From Paenibacillus riograndensis SBR5 (GTDB lineage Bacteria; Bacillota; Bacilli; Paenibacillales; Paenibacillaceae), in contig NZ_LN831776.1 in the NCBI RefSeq assembly GCF_000981585.1, positions 2,061,001-2,125,000 of the forward strand: a DNA stretch of 64,000 bases, read 5' to 3'. Below, piece by piece: positions 46,429-55,807 of the stretch (the stretch's first letter is position 1; each line of letters starts with the position of its first letter). A program made the position numbers and the translations under genes. The notes under the pieces are model-generated. The model was not told the DNA's origin. It made no database searches and saw nothing but the letters and a program-made list of their open reading frames with translations.

Positions 46429-49400
46429 GTGGAAAAAAAGGACGAGATCTATTCCTATATCTTACAAGAGGTCGGGTCCGGGCATCTGGATAAAAGCATT
46501 GCCGCGCACCTGATTCAATACCTCCGGCAGGATCAGGGAAAAGAGGCCGATACAGACATTGCGGTCATCGGGGTTGCTTCCCGCTTCAGCAATACCGGCA
46601 GCACATCAGAAGTAGAACAGCTTCTTACCCTGGGTGTGGATTCCATTCAGGAACTCCCTGCCGGCAGGAAGGAACAGGCCGACCTGTTTCTTCCCCTGTT
46701 TCAGGTAGAGAAGGATCACGCACAGTATGACAAGGCCGGATATCTTTCCGAGATCGATCCCTTTGATTTTGCATTTTTTAATATTTCCCCCAGAGAAGCA
46801 AGCCTCATGGACCCGAATCAGCGCTTGTTTTTACAGCTGGCCTGGGAAGCCATTGAGGAAGCCGGGTATGGGGGAACCCAATTAACAGGCAGCAAAACAG
46901 GCGTCTTTATCGGCTACAGCTCGGATTTTGGCGAGGAGTATAAGAAAGGCATTCAGATGCTCGTACCGGAAGCCATGGGCGTAGCCATTCCCGGGAATAT
47001 CAAATCAGTTATTGCCAGCCGGATTTCCCACTACCTGGATTTGAAGGGACCTGCGGTTGTATTTGATACAGCTTGCTCGTCGTCGCTTGTCGCCATTCAC
47101 TTTGCGTGTAGACAGCTCATTGAAGGCTCCTGCGATCTGGCATTGGCGGGAGGGATCAAGCTGCAGCTGTTCCCGTTAAAGAGCCATGTCCATTTGAAAA
47201 TCGGCATTGAGTCATCCGATGAGAAAACCAAAACCTTCGATGACAGCTCCAATGGAACCGGAAAGGGCGAAGGGGCCGGAGCCGTTCTGTTGAAGCCTTT
47301 GAAAAAAGCTTTGCAGGACAGGGATCATATCCATGCCGTTATCAAAGGCAGCGCGATCAATCAGGACGGCAATTCCATTGGCATCACGGCTCCCGATCCG
47401 CAAGCGCAGGAAGAAGTGCTCTGCCAGGCGTGGGAAGAGGCCGGGATCAATCCGGAGAACCTCTCCTATATCGAAGCGCACGGCACGGGGACCAGACTTG
47501 GTGATCCCATCGAAATCGAAGGAATCGACCGGGCCTTTTCCCGTTATACGCAGAAAAAGCAGTTTTGCGCCATCGGATCGATGAAAACGAATATTGGCCA
47601 TCTCGATCATGCCGCGGGGATTGCCGGGCTTGTCAAGGTGATCTATTCCCTTAAGAGCAAAAAGCTTTTTCCTTCGCTTCATTTTATGAAACCGAATCAG
47701 ACGATCAATTTCAGCACCTCTGCCGTGTATGTAAATGACCGGCTTCAGGAATGGACAACCCCGGGAGTGCCGCGGCTTGCGGGTATCAGCTCGTTTGGAC
47801 TAAGCGGAACCAACTGTCATATGGTATTGGAGGAAGCGCCGCCGCCCCCGCAGAAGCAGCAGCACGGGGAGACGATGTACTTGCTCCCGCTGTCCGCCAA
47901 GGAAGAAAATGTGCTGCGGGAACTGGCTGCAGCGTATATCCGGTTGTTAGAGGGAAGCAGCCAGATCGATCTGGAAGATCTCTGTTATACCGCCAGTACG
48001 GGGCGCAGGCATTACAACCACCGGTTGGCAATTGTCTTCACGGGGTATCAAGATCTGCTTAACCAACTGGAGCGGTTGACAGAGAAGCAGGCACTGACAC
48101 CGACGCTTCAGTCAGCTCAGCAGTTGAAGGGAATGGAGCACTCAGAGAAAGAGAACTCCTATCGTGCTATAGCGGAACTGTATGTCTCCGGGGGAACAAT
48201 CGATTGGGAGGATATGTACAAGGGTAAGGCCTGTAATCGTTTGAGCCTGCCGGTCTATCCTTTTCAGAAAACGCGCTGCTGGCTCAAACCGGAAGCACAG
48301 GCTGAACCCAAACGCTCCGCTTCGGGCGGGAATGTCCATCCTTTGCTTGCACATGTTGCCGGGGAAACACCGGAGCAAGTCACTTATGCAGTCCGCATGT
48401 CGGCCAAGGAAGATTGGATGCTGAATGAGCATAAGGTGGGGAGCGAGTATGTGCTGCCCGGTACGGCGTACGTCGAGCTGCTGCTGGAGATCGGGAGGCA
48501 GCAGGGCGGGCGGTCCGTCATCAAAGATCTTGCCTTTTTGCAGCCGTTCTCTGTGCAGGAAGGGGAGACTCGCGAGCTGCAGATCACCTTGAAAAAAGGG
48601 AACGGCGATAACGGGTTTATTATCACCAGCAAGGATTACGCGGATGGCACCTGGCGCAGACACGCGGAGGGGAAATTATGCCTTCCTTCGCAGGCTCGCA
48701 AGCCGTACGACCTCCCTGCTCTACTGGAAGCCTTCCACACGTATCCGAAGATAACGGGCGTCGAAACCAGCGGAGACTATATTACCACCGGAGCAAGATG
48801 GAACAATATCAAGGAGCTGAAGGCGGGGGCAGAGGAATGCCTGGTGGCCGTCGGGCTTGGCGATGCCTTTCGGGAAGAGGCTGCCCATTACCATTACCAT
48901 CCGGCGATGCTTGACAATGCAGTTAATATTGCCATCCGCAGCATTGACGACCAGCTGTATCTGCCTTTTTATTATCAGGAAATCCGGGTCTATGGCCGGA
49001 TTCCCGCCGACATCTACAGCGTGGTGAGAAGGCAGGACCGGGGACAGGGCAATCAGACGGCAACCTTTGATATTGACATCCTGAATCCGGCGGGGGAGGT
49101 GCTTGCCGAGATTGAAGGCTATACGATCAAGCAAGTGCAGGCCCAAAGACCGGCAGGGATGTATTACGAAAAGGACTGGATGGTGCAAGAGGGTCCCCCT
49201 TCACCCGATGTGGACAGAGAGACCTCCCGGGAGACGGTCGCGGTCTTCACAGGAGAGGGAGAGTTGGCGGACCGGCTCCTGGAGCAGATTCGTGCACAGT
49301 ATGGACAGGTGATGGAGATTTCCGGCAGGGAACTTCAAAGCCGGGAAGATTATCAGCCATTGTGGGACCAGCTGAAAGCCGGGAATGTGGAAACCATTAT

Positions 49401-51066
49401 TCATCTGCTGAGCCTCACCGGACGGGAGATTGCAACGGAGGCGGAGCTGCATGAGGCTGGAGAGCGGGGATTTTACAGTCTGTATTCCCTGCTGGACAGC
49501 CTGTTTGTGCAGCCTTCTTCCGGGGACCTGAAGCTTGTTCTTGTCTGCGACGAGGCGAATCAGGTCACGGGAGAGGAAGCGGTCCTGCGTCCGCATCACG
49601 GATGCCTGCTTGGACTGGGCAAAGTGGCGCGGGAAGAATTTCCCCGGGTGCACATCCGCCTGGTGGATGTCGACGGACGCACCCCGCCGGAGAGGATTGT
49701 GAACGAATTCAGCCGCCGGGAAGCTCCTTACCAGGTGGCGTACCGGAACGGGCAGCGTTATGTGGAGCGGCTGCGGGAGGCATCGCTTGCGCCGGATGAA
49801 GCGCATCCCGGCATCCAAGAAGGCGGGGTGTATGTCATCACCGGCGGGACCGGGGGCTTAGGGCTGGAAATCGGGAAGCAGATGAGCCGGATGAACCGGG
49901 TCAAGCTTCACCTCATTGGCCGCCGGGAGCTGCCTGCGCGGGAGAACTGGTCAGAGATCGTCGCGGCAGGAGCCGAGGCGCAGCACATCCGGCAAATCAC
50001 AGCGGTTCAAGAGATGGAACGAAACGGAGCCGAGGTGCAGATTCATGCCGCAGATGTCGCTGAGGAAGGGCAGATGCGAAGCCTGCTGGAGCGGATACGC
50101 ACCCGATCGGGAGCCATCCGCGGCGTTGTTCACGCTGCGGGGGTGGCTGGAGAAGGGCTGCTGGTCCGGAAGAGCGCCGGGCAAATCCGGGAGGTCCTGT
50201 CGGCCAAGGTCACCGGAACGTGGGTGCTGGATCAGCTTACGAAGGAAGATGAGCTGGATTTCTTCATGATGTTCTCCAGTATGAACACGGTGACGGGGGG
50301 AATAGGGCAGAGCGACTATGTGGCAGCGAACAGCTACCTGGACCTGTACGCCGACTGGATGAGGAAGCAGGGAAGGAAGGGGATCACGGTCAACTGGCCG
50401 CTGTGGCAGGAGGTGGGGATGGCCCAGGCGTATGAGGTCGATAACCGCCGCAGCGTGTTTGAGAGCCTTACGCCCCGGCAGGGTGCGGCCATTTATGCCG
50501 AGCTGCTGCAATGTGGCCGGAGCCGGATGATCGTGGGCCAGCTGAAACGCCAGCTTAACCGGGATACTATCGGGCAGGGCCTGATGAATGATTATGTGCT
50601 GTCGGATACATTGGCGAGTGCCTTCCGCACCCGTATGGAGCATCGACAGGAGGAAACAGAGCGGCAGGTTTCGGACCCTTTCCCTGTACGCATTCTTGAC
50701 AAGGATGAAGCGGACCTGTCCGCCACCGAAAGAGAAGTCGCCATGATCTGGGGACAGGTGCTTGGTGTCGATGAAATTGGCTTATCTGCCAAATTCAACA
50801 ATATGGGCGGCAACTCCATCCTCGCCGTCGATTTATTCAGACGGCTGGAAACCAAATACGGCAAGATCGTAAACATCTCGGATGTGTTCACTTATGCAAC
50901 CATTGCGGAAATGGCGGATTACCTGGATACAAGGCAGCAGCAGCAGAATGGGACATATACGGCAGAACCCTCGACACTGGCCTTATTGCAGCGGTTGGCG
51001 AACCGGGAGATTTCGATGAACGAAGCCCTTGAAACGTACAAAACGAAATCAGGAGGCGTGTCATGA
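46429..51066 (+). CDS. Trans-AT PKS module: KS-DH-KR-ACP
   Basis: A 1545-residue AT-less module starting at GTG 46429, 4 nt after the upstream stop, with GGGAG about 10 nt before. N-terminal docking helices (DEIYSYILQEVGSGHLDKSIAAHLI). KS Cys216 (DTACSSSL), EAHGTGT, NIGHLDHAAG, of the same subtype as the KS encoded at 28968. DH about 645-910 with His668 (HKVGSEYVLPG) and Asp829 (HPAMLD). KR from about 1135 (GGTGGLG, FSSMNT, SDYVAANSY). ACP Ser1463 (GGNSILAV). Docking tail ALLQRLANREISMNEALE. From within the DH to just before the ACP the protein is almost identical to the next one, while KS and ACP differ: a recent conversion or duplication. Four-base ATGA overlap with the next gene. Confidence 0.94.
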   Translation: MEKKDEIYSYILQEVGSGHLDKSIAAHLIQYLRQDQGKEADTDIAVIGVASRFSNTGSTSEVEQLLTLGVDSIQELPAGRKEQADLFLPLFQVEKDHAQYDKAGYLSEIDPFDFAFFNISPREASLMDPNQRLFLQLAWEAIEEAGYGGTQLTGSKTGVFIGYSSDFGEEYKKGIQMLVPEAMGVAIPGNIKSVIASRISHYLDLKGPAVVFDTACSSSLVAIHFACRQLIEGSCDLALAGGIKLQLFPLKSHVHLKIGIESSDEKTKTFDDSSNGTGKGEGAGAVLLKPLKKALQDRDHIHAVIKGSAINQDGNSIGITAPDPQAQEEVLCQAWEEAGINPENLSYIEAHGTGTRLGDPIEIEGIDRAFSRYTQKKQFCAIGSMKTNIGHLDHAAGIAGLVKVIYSLKSKKLFPSLHFMKPNQTINFSTSAVYVNDRLQEWTTPGVPRLAGISSFGLSGTNCHMVLEEAPPPPQKQQHGETMYLLPLSAKEENVLRELAAAYIRLLEGSSQIDLEDLCYTASTGRRHYNHRLAIVFTGYQDLLNQLERLTEKQALTPTLQSAQQLKGMEHSEKENSYRAIAELYVSGGTIDWEDMYKGKACNRLSLPVYPFQKTRCWLKPEAQAEPKRSASGGNVHPLLAHVAGETPEQVTYAVRMSAKEDWMLNEHKVGSEYVLPGTAYVELLLEIGRQQGGRSVIKDLAFLQPFSVQEGETRELQITLKKGNGDNGFIITSKDYADGTWRRHAEGKLCLPSQARKPYDLPALLEAFHTYPKITGVETSGDYITTGARWNNIKELKAGAEECLVAVGLGDAFREEAAHYHYHPAMLDNAVNIAIRSIDDQLYLPFYYQEIRVYGRIPADIYSVVRRQDRGQGNQTATFDIDILNPAGEVLAEIEGYTIKQVQAQRPAGMYYEKDWMVQEGPPSPDVDRETSRETVAVFTGEGELADRLLEQIRAQYGQVMEISGRELQSREDYQPLWDQLKAGNVETIIHLLSLTGREIATEAELHEAGERGFYSLYSLLDSLFVQPSSGDLKLVLVCDEANQVTGEEAVLRPHHGCLLGLGKVAREEFPRVHIRLVDVDGRTPPERIVNEFSRREAPYQVAYRNGQRYVERLREASLAPDEAHPGIQEGGVYVITGGTGGLGLEIGKQMSRMNRVKLHLIGRRELPARENWSEIVAAGAEAQHIRQITAVQEMERNGAEVQIHAADVAEEGQMRSLLERIRTRSGAIRGVVHAAGVAGEGLLVRKSAGQIREVLSAKVTGTWVLDQLTKEDELDFFMMFSSMNTVTGGIGQSDYVAANSYLDLYADWMRKQGRKGITVNWPLWQEVGMAQAYEVDNRRSVFESLTPRQGAAIYAELLQCGRSRMIVGQLKRQLNRDTIGQGLMNDYVLSDTLASAFRTRMEHRQEETERQVSDPFPVRILDKDEADLSATEREVAMIWGQVLGVDEIGLSAKFNNMGGNSILAVDLFRRLETKYGKIVNISDVFTYATIAEMADYLDTRQQQQNGTYTAEPSTLALLQRLANREISMNEALETYKTKSGGVS
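48661..50606 (+). repeat. Near-identical DH-KR tract, copy 1
   Basis: About 1.95 kb matching 53385-55330 with a constant offset of 4724 nt. By eye I count roughly 20 amino-acid differences in about 648 residues, with long stretches of perfectly identical DNA, including third codon positions. Similarity continues more weakly upstream (offset 4721 from about 48451, with a one-codon indel between). It stops abruptly at the 3' side after GTCGGA (50606), in the KR-ACP linker. Confidence 0.9.
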
Positions 51067-54000
51067 CAGCAGCAGAAAAACTGATTTTCGAACTGGTAGC
51101 CTCCCAAAAGCTGACCCCAAACGATGCCGCCGTATTGCTGGAGCATCAGCAGAAGCATGAAGAACCGGTGAAGGAAAAGGAAATTGCCATTATCGGCATA
51201 GCCGGCAAATTTCCGAAAGGGGAGGATCTGGGACAATTCTGGGAATGTCTCCAGCAGCAAAGGAACGGTATCGGTGATTTTCCCGATGCTCGGGTCCGCG
51301 ATTGCATTGGTGAAGGCCTGCCCGACGCAATCGAGGCAGACCAATTGTTTTTTAAAGGCGGGTACCTGGAGCGGATCGACCAGTTCGATCCTGCTTTTTT
51401 TCAACTCTCTCCTGCCGAAGCTAAATTTATGGACCCCCTGCAAAGACTGATGCTGGAAGCTTCTTATCAGGCTATAGAAGATGCGGGCTATTATTACAAG
51501 GATTTAAGCGGGACCAATACCGGCGTATATATCGGTACGGACCATACCTGGGGCCAATGGTACAGAGACAATGCCGCAGAACAGGACCCGCTGCTGTTAT
51601 CCGGCACGTGGTCGGCCATTCTCTCAAGCCGGATTTCCTATGGGCTGAATCTGAAAGGCCCCAGTCTTGTGATCGATACCTCTTGCTCCTCCGGCCTGGT
51701 AGCCGTTCATGAGGCATGCCGGGCCATTCAGTCGGGCGTGTGCAATCTGGCAATCGCCGGGGGCATTCACATCAATTACAGCCCGGTGAAAAACCCGATG
51801 CTTGATTTGGTCGAATCGCAGGATTATCTTATCCGGACCTTCGATAAGCAGGCGAACGGCACGGTTTGGGGCGAAGGAGTCGGGGCCGTCATCCTCAAAC
51901 CGCTGCAGCAGGCCATCCGGGACCGGGACCACATTTACGGGATCATCAAGGGGAGTGCGGTGAACAACGATGGAGCGTCAGACGGCATTACGGCCCCGAG
52001 TGCCCGCGCACAGGAAGAGGTCATTTGCCAAGCCTGGGAAGAGGCCGGAATCGATCCGCAGACGATCACTTATGTGGAGGCGCACGGCACTGGAACCCAG
52101 CTGGGAGATTCCATTGAAATCGATGGCCTCACCAAGGCTTTTTCACGCTACACGCAGAAAAAACAGTTTTGTGCGATTGGCACGGTAAAAACCAACATCG
52201 GGCATACGGTAGGCGCGTCAGGGCTGGCTTCCTTGCTGAAAGTAATGCTGGCCTTTCAGCATCGGAAGCTTCCGGCCAGTCTTAATTTTGTTGCAGCGAA
52301 TCCCTTTATCGATTTCTTTGCCTCCCCCGTTTATGTGAACGACCGGCTTCAGGATTGGACGGCAGCGGAGACTCCCCGTGTGGCCGGAATCAGTTCGTTT
52401 GGCTTCAGCGGAACCAACTGCCATATGATCGTGCAGGAAGCGCCGGATATCGTGAAGCTGTCAGAGGCACACGATCAGGCACCGCTGTATTTACTTCCGT
52501 TATCGGCAAAAGACGATCAGGTGCTCTTAAGGCTGGTGGAGGATTACACACGCTATATCTCCCGTCATGCCGGGATCAATCTGCAAGACCTGTGCTACAC
52601 AGCCAGCACGGGCCGCGGGCATTATAACCATCGTTTGGTGATCCTCTTCACCGGATATGCGGACCTGCTTCAGAAACTGGAGCACCTGCAAAAACACAGT
52701 CTCGCTTCCGGCCAGGACGTTCTCAGCCAAAGCCATGAGGTGGCGGCGCACGGCGGGATAGCGCCGGATGAGCCTGGTCCGGTAAGAAGGCTGACGAAAC
52801 GGGAAAAGCAATCCTTAACGCTTGAGGCAGCCCGGCTGTTGAAAACGTTCGCCCTTCCGCAGGAGGGTCCGGCTTCCTATCGTTCCATAGGAGAGCTGTA
52901 TGTCTCAGGGGCAACCATTGATTGGAACCTGATGTATCAAGGTTTACCCTGCCGGCGGCTGAACCTGCCGGCCTATCCGTTCCACCGCATCCGGTGCTGG
53001 GCAGAAAAACGCGGCCAGGGGCATCCGCAGCATTTGCATCTGCCCCAGGCGCCAGGGCATCCGCTGCTTCGGGGGAATGTCTGCGAAACCTCCGGGCAGG
53101 TGGTATATACCGCAACATTCTCAGCAGCAGCGGACTGGGTGCTGCATGAACATCAGGTCGGCAGGGAGTACGTGCTGCCCGGTACGGCGTACATCGAGCT
53201 GCTGCTGGAGATCGGGAGGCGTCAGGGCGGGCGGTCTGTCATCAAGCAGCTCGCCTTTTTGCAGCCGTTCTCGCTGCAGGAAGAAGAGGACACTCATGAT
53301 CTCCAGATTGTCGTGAGCAATGGCAAGGAAGACAGCGAGTTTTATATCGAGAGCAAGGACCGGACAGACGGCACCTGGCGTAGACACGCGGAGGGTAAAT
53401 TATGCCTTCCTTTGCAGGACCGCAAGCCGTACGACCTCCCTGCTCTACTGGAAGCCTTCCACATGTATCCGAAGATAACGGGCGTCGAAACCAGCGGAGG
53501 CTATATTACCACCGGAGCAAGATGGAACAATATCAAGGAGCTGAGGGCGGGGGCAGAGGAATGCCTGGTTACCGTCGGGCTTGGCGATGCCTTTCGGGAA
53601 GAGGCTGTCCATTACCATTACCATCCGGCGATGCTTGACAATGCAGTTAATATTGCCATCCGCAGCATTGACGACCAGCTGTATCTGCCTTTTTATTATC
53701 AGGAAATCCGGGTCTATGGCCGGATTCCCGCCGACATCTACAGCGTAGTGAGAAGGCAGGACCGGGGACAGGGCAATCAGACGGCAACCTTTGATATTGA
53801 CATCTTAAATCCGGCGGGGGAGGTGCTTGCCGAAATTGAGGGCTATACGATCAAGCAAGTGCAGGCCCAAGGACCAGCAGGGATGTATTACGAAAAGGAC
53901 TGGATTGTGCAAGAGGGTGAACTCTCACCCGATGTTGACCGCGAGACCTCCCGGGAGACGGTCGCAGTCTTCACAGGAGAGGGAGACCTGGCGGACCGGC

Positions 54001-55778
54001 TCCTGGAGCAGATTCGTGCACAGTATGGACAGGTGATGGAGATTTCCGGCAGGGAGCTTCAAAGCCGGGAAGATTATCAGCGGTTATGGGATCGTCTGAA
54101 AGCTGAGAATGTGGAAACCATTATTCATCTGCTGAGCCTCACCGGACGGGAGATTGCAACAGAGGCGGAGCTGCACGAGGCTGGAGAGCGGGGATTTTAC
54201 AGTCTGTATTCCCTGCTGGACAGCCTGTTTGTGCAGCCTTCTTCCGGGGACCTGAAGCTTGTTCTTGTCTGCGACGAGGCGAATCAGGTCACGGGAGAGG
54301 AAGCGGTCCTGCGTCCGCATCACGGATGCCTGCTTGGACTGGGCAAGGTGGCGCGGGAAGAATTTCCCCAGGTGCACATCCGCCTGGTGGATGTCGACGG
54401 ACGCACCCCGCCGGAGAGGATTGTGAACGAATTCAGCCGCCGGGAAGCGCCCTATCAGGTGGCGTACCGGAACGGGCAGCGTTATGTGGAGCGGCTGCGG
54501 GAGGCATCGCTTGCGCCGGATGAAGCGCATCCCGGCATCCAAGAAGGCAGGGTGTATGTCATCACCGGCGGGACCGGGGGCCTGGGGCTGGAAATCGGGA
54601 AGCAGATGAGCCGGATGAACCGGATCAAGCTTCACCTCATTGGCCGCCGGGAGCTGCCTGCGCGGGAGAACTGGTCAGAGATCGTCGCGGCAGGAGCCGA
54701 GGCGCAGCACATCCGGCAAATCACAGCGGTTCAAGAGATGGAACGAAACGGAGCCGAGGTGCAGATTCATGCCGCAGATGTCGCTGAGGAAGGGCAGATG
54801 CGAAGCCTGCTGGAGCGGATACGCACCCGATCGGGAGCCATCCGCGGCGTTGTTCACGCTGCGGGGGTGGCTGGAGAAGGGTTGCTGGTCCGGAAGAGCG
54901 CCGGGCAAATCCGGGAGGTCCTGTCGGCCAAGGTCACCGGAACGTGGATACTGGATCAGCTTACGAAGGAAGATGAGCTGGATTTCTTCATGATGTTCTC
55001 CAGTATGAACACGGTGACGGGGGGCATGGGGCAGAGCGATTATGTGGCAGCGAACAGCTATCTGGACCTGTACGCCGACTGGATGAGGAAGCAGGGAAGG
55101 AAAGGGATCACGGTCAACTGGCCGCTGTGGCAGGAGGTGGGGATGGCCCAGGCGTATGAGGTCGATAACCGCCGCAGCGTGTTTGAGAGCCTCACGCCCC
55201 GACAGGGTGCGGCCATTTATGCCGAGCTGCTGCAATGTGGCCGGAGCCGGATGATCGTGGGCCAGCTGAAACGCCAGCTTAACCGGGATACTATCGGGCA
55301 GAGCCTGATGAATGATTATGTGCTGTCGGAGCGCTTGAACAAGCAGCTGAGCAAATCCCTGCTCAACGCGCAGCATCCTGCCGGGAAGCCAGACCGGACA
55401 GAGGTTGTCATTAAGGATGCGAACCAGCTCCAAATGACCCGGAGCCATAAAGAAATCGTGCAAATTCTGGCAAGGGTGCTGGACTTGCAAGAGTTGAGCA
55501 TTTTTGCCAATTTTGAGGACCTGGGCTGGAATTCCCTGCTTGCGGTGAGGCTTCATAAGGAGCTGGATGCGGTTTTCCCTGGCCTGTTTGCCATCTCGGA
55601 TGTCTTTTCCTACCCTACGGTTCATGACATGGCTGCATTTCTGGAACGCAAAAGAACGGTTCCGCATCAACGGGAGATTACAATCGAACAAGTTATGGGT
55701 GATTTGGAAAACGGAATCATTACAGCGGAAGAAGCAGAGGTGTTGATTAAGGAGATCAGTGAGACCGTAGAGAGATAG
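51063..55778 (+). CDS. Trans-AT PKS module: KS-DH-KR-ACP
   Basis: A 1571-residue AT-less module whose ATG overlaps the previous stop. N-terminal docking helices (LIFELVASQKLTPNDAAVLL). KS Cys208 in DTSCSSGL, EAHGTGT and NIGHTVGASG (Thr for the usual Leu), of the ACSSGL subtype shared with the KSs encoded at 33713 and 38460. The KS-DH linker is longer than in its neighbours. DH His697 (HQVGREYVLPG) and Asp859. KR from about 1165 (GGTGGLG, FSSMNT, SDYVAANSY). ACP Ser1491 sits in LGWNSLLAV, with Trp where Gly is usual. C-terminal docking helices IEQVMGDLENGIITAEEAEVLI. The DH-KR part duplicates that of the upstream protein. No protein with a matching N-terminal docking helix follows in the window, so its acceptor is uncertain. 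Confidence 0.94.
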   Translation: MTAAEKLIFELVASQKLTPNDAAVLLEHQQKHEEPVKEKEIAIIGIAGKFPKGEDLGQFWECLQQQRNGIGDFPDARVRDCIGEGLPDAIEADQLFFKGGYLERIDQFDPAFFQLSPAEAKFMDPLQRLMLEASYQAIEDAGYYYKDLSGTNTGVYIGTDHTWGQWYRDNAAEQDPLLLSGTWSAILSSRISYGLNLKGPSLVIDTSCSSGLVAVHEACRAIQSGVCNLAIAGGIHINYSPVKNPMLDLVESQDYLIRTFDKQANGTVWGEGVGAVILKPLQQAIRDRDHIYGIIKGSAVNNDGASDGITAPSARAQEEVICQAWEEAGIDPQTITYVEAHGTGTQLGDSIEIDGLTKAFSRYTQKKQFCAIGTVKTNIGHTVGASGLASLLKVMLAFQHRKLPASLNFVAANPFIDFFASPVYVNDRLQDWTAAETPRVAGISSFGFSGTNCHMIVQEAPDIVKLSEAHDQAPLYLLPLSAKDDQVLLRLVEDYTRYISRHAGINLQDLCYTASTGRGHYNHRLVILFTGYADLLQKLEHLQKHSLASGQDVLSQSHEVAAHGGIAPDEPGPVRRLTKREKQSLTLEAARLLKTFALPQEGPASYRSIGELYVSGATIDWNLMYQGLPCRRLNLPAYPFHRIRCWAEKRGQGHPQHLHLPQAPGHPLLRGNVCETSGQVVYTATFSAAADWVLHEHQVGREYVLPGTAYIELLLEIGRRQGGRSVIKQLAFLQPFSLQEEEDTHDLQIVVSNGKEDSEFYIESKDRTDGTWRRHAEGKLCLPLQDRKPYDLPALLEAFHMYPKITGVETSGGYITTGARWNNIKELRAGAEECLVTVGLGDAFREEAVHYHYHPAMLDNAVNIAIRSIDDQLYLPFYYQEIRVYGRIPADIYSVVRRQDRGQGNQTATFDIDILNPAGEVLAEIEGYTIKQVQAQGPAGMYYEKDWIVQEGELSPDVDRETSRETVAVFTGEGDLADRLLEQIRAQYGQVMEISGRELQSREDYQRLWDRLKAENVETIIHLLSLTGREIATEAELHEAGERGFYSLYSLLDSLFVQPSSGDLKLVLVCDEANQVTGEEAVLRPHHGCLLGLGKVAREEFPQVHIRLVDVDGRTPPERIVNEFSRREAPYQVAYRNGQRYVERLREASLAPDEAHPGIQEGRVYVITGGTGGLGLEIGKQMSRMNRIKLHLIGRRELPARENWSEIVAAGAEAQHIRQITAVQEMERNGAEVQIHAADVAEEGQMRSLLERIRTRSGAIRGVVHAAGVAGEGLLVRKSAGQIREVLSAKVTGTWILDQLTKEDELDFFMMFSSMNTVTGGMGQSDYVAANSYLDLYADWMRKQGRKGITVNWPLWQEVGMAQAYEVDNRRSVFESLTPRQGAAIYAELLQCGRSRMIVGQLKRQLNRDTIGQSLMNDYVLSERLNKQLSKSLLNAQHPAGKPDRTEVVIKDANQLQMTRSHKEIVQILARVLDLQELSIFANFEDLGWNSLLAVRLHKELDAVFPGLFAISDVFSYPTVHDMAAFLERKRTVPHQREITIEQVMGDLENGIITAEEAEVLIKEISETVER
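53385..55330 (+). repeat. Near-identical DH-KR tract, copy 2
   Basis: Partner of 48661-50606, with the same reading frame and domain position. It ends after GTCGGA (55330), where the sequence switches to an unrelated KR-ACP linker. The upstream KS and downstream ACP regions of the two genes are clearly different, so the exchange was confined to the DH-KR cassette. Confidence 0.9.
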
Positions 55779-55807
55779 TTGTAAACGGAATTGGGAGGTG
55801 GACCCTA

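Noticed and set aside
55527..55535. Trp in GWNSLL of the last ACP as a beta-branching flag
   Set aside because: The beta-branching Trp lies C-terminal to the serine, not two residues before it, and no HMGS/ECH genes are visible.
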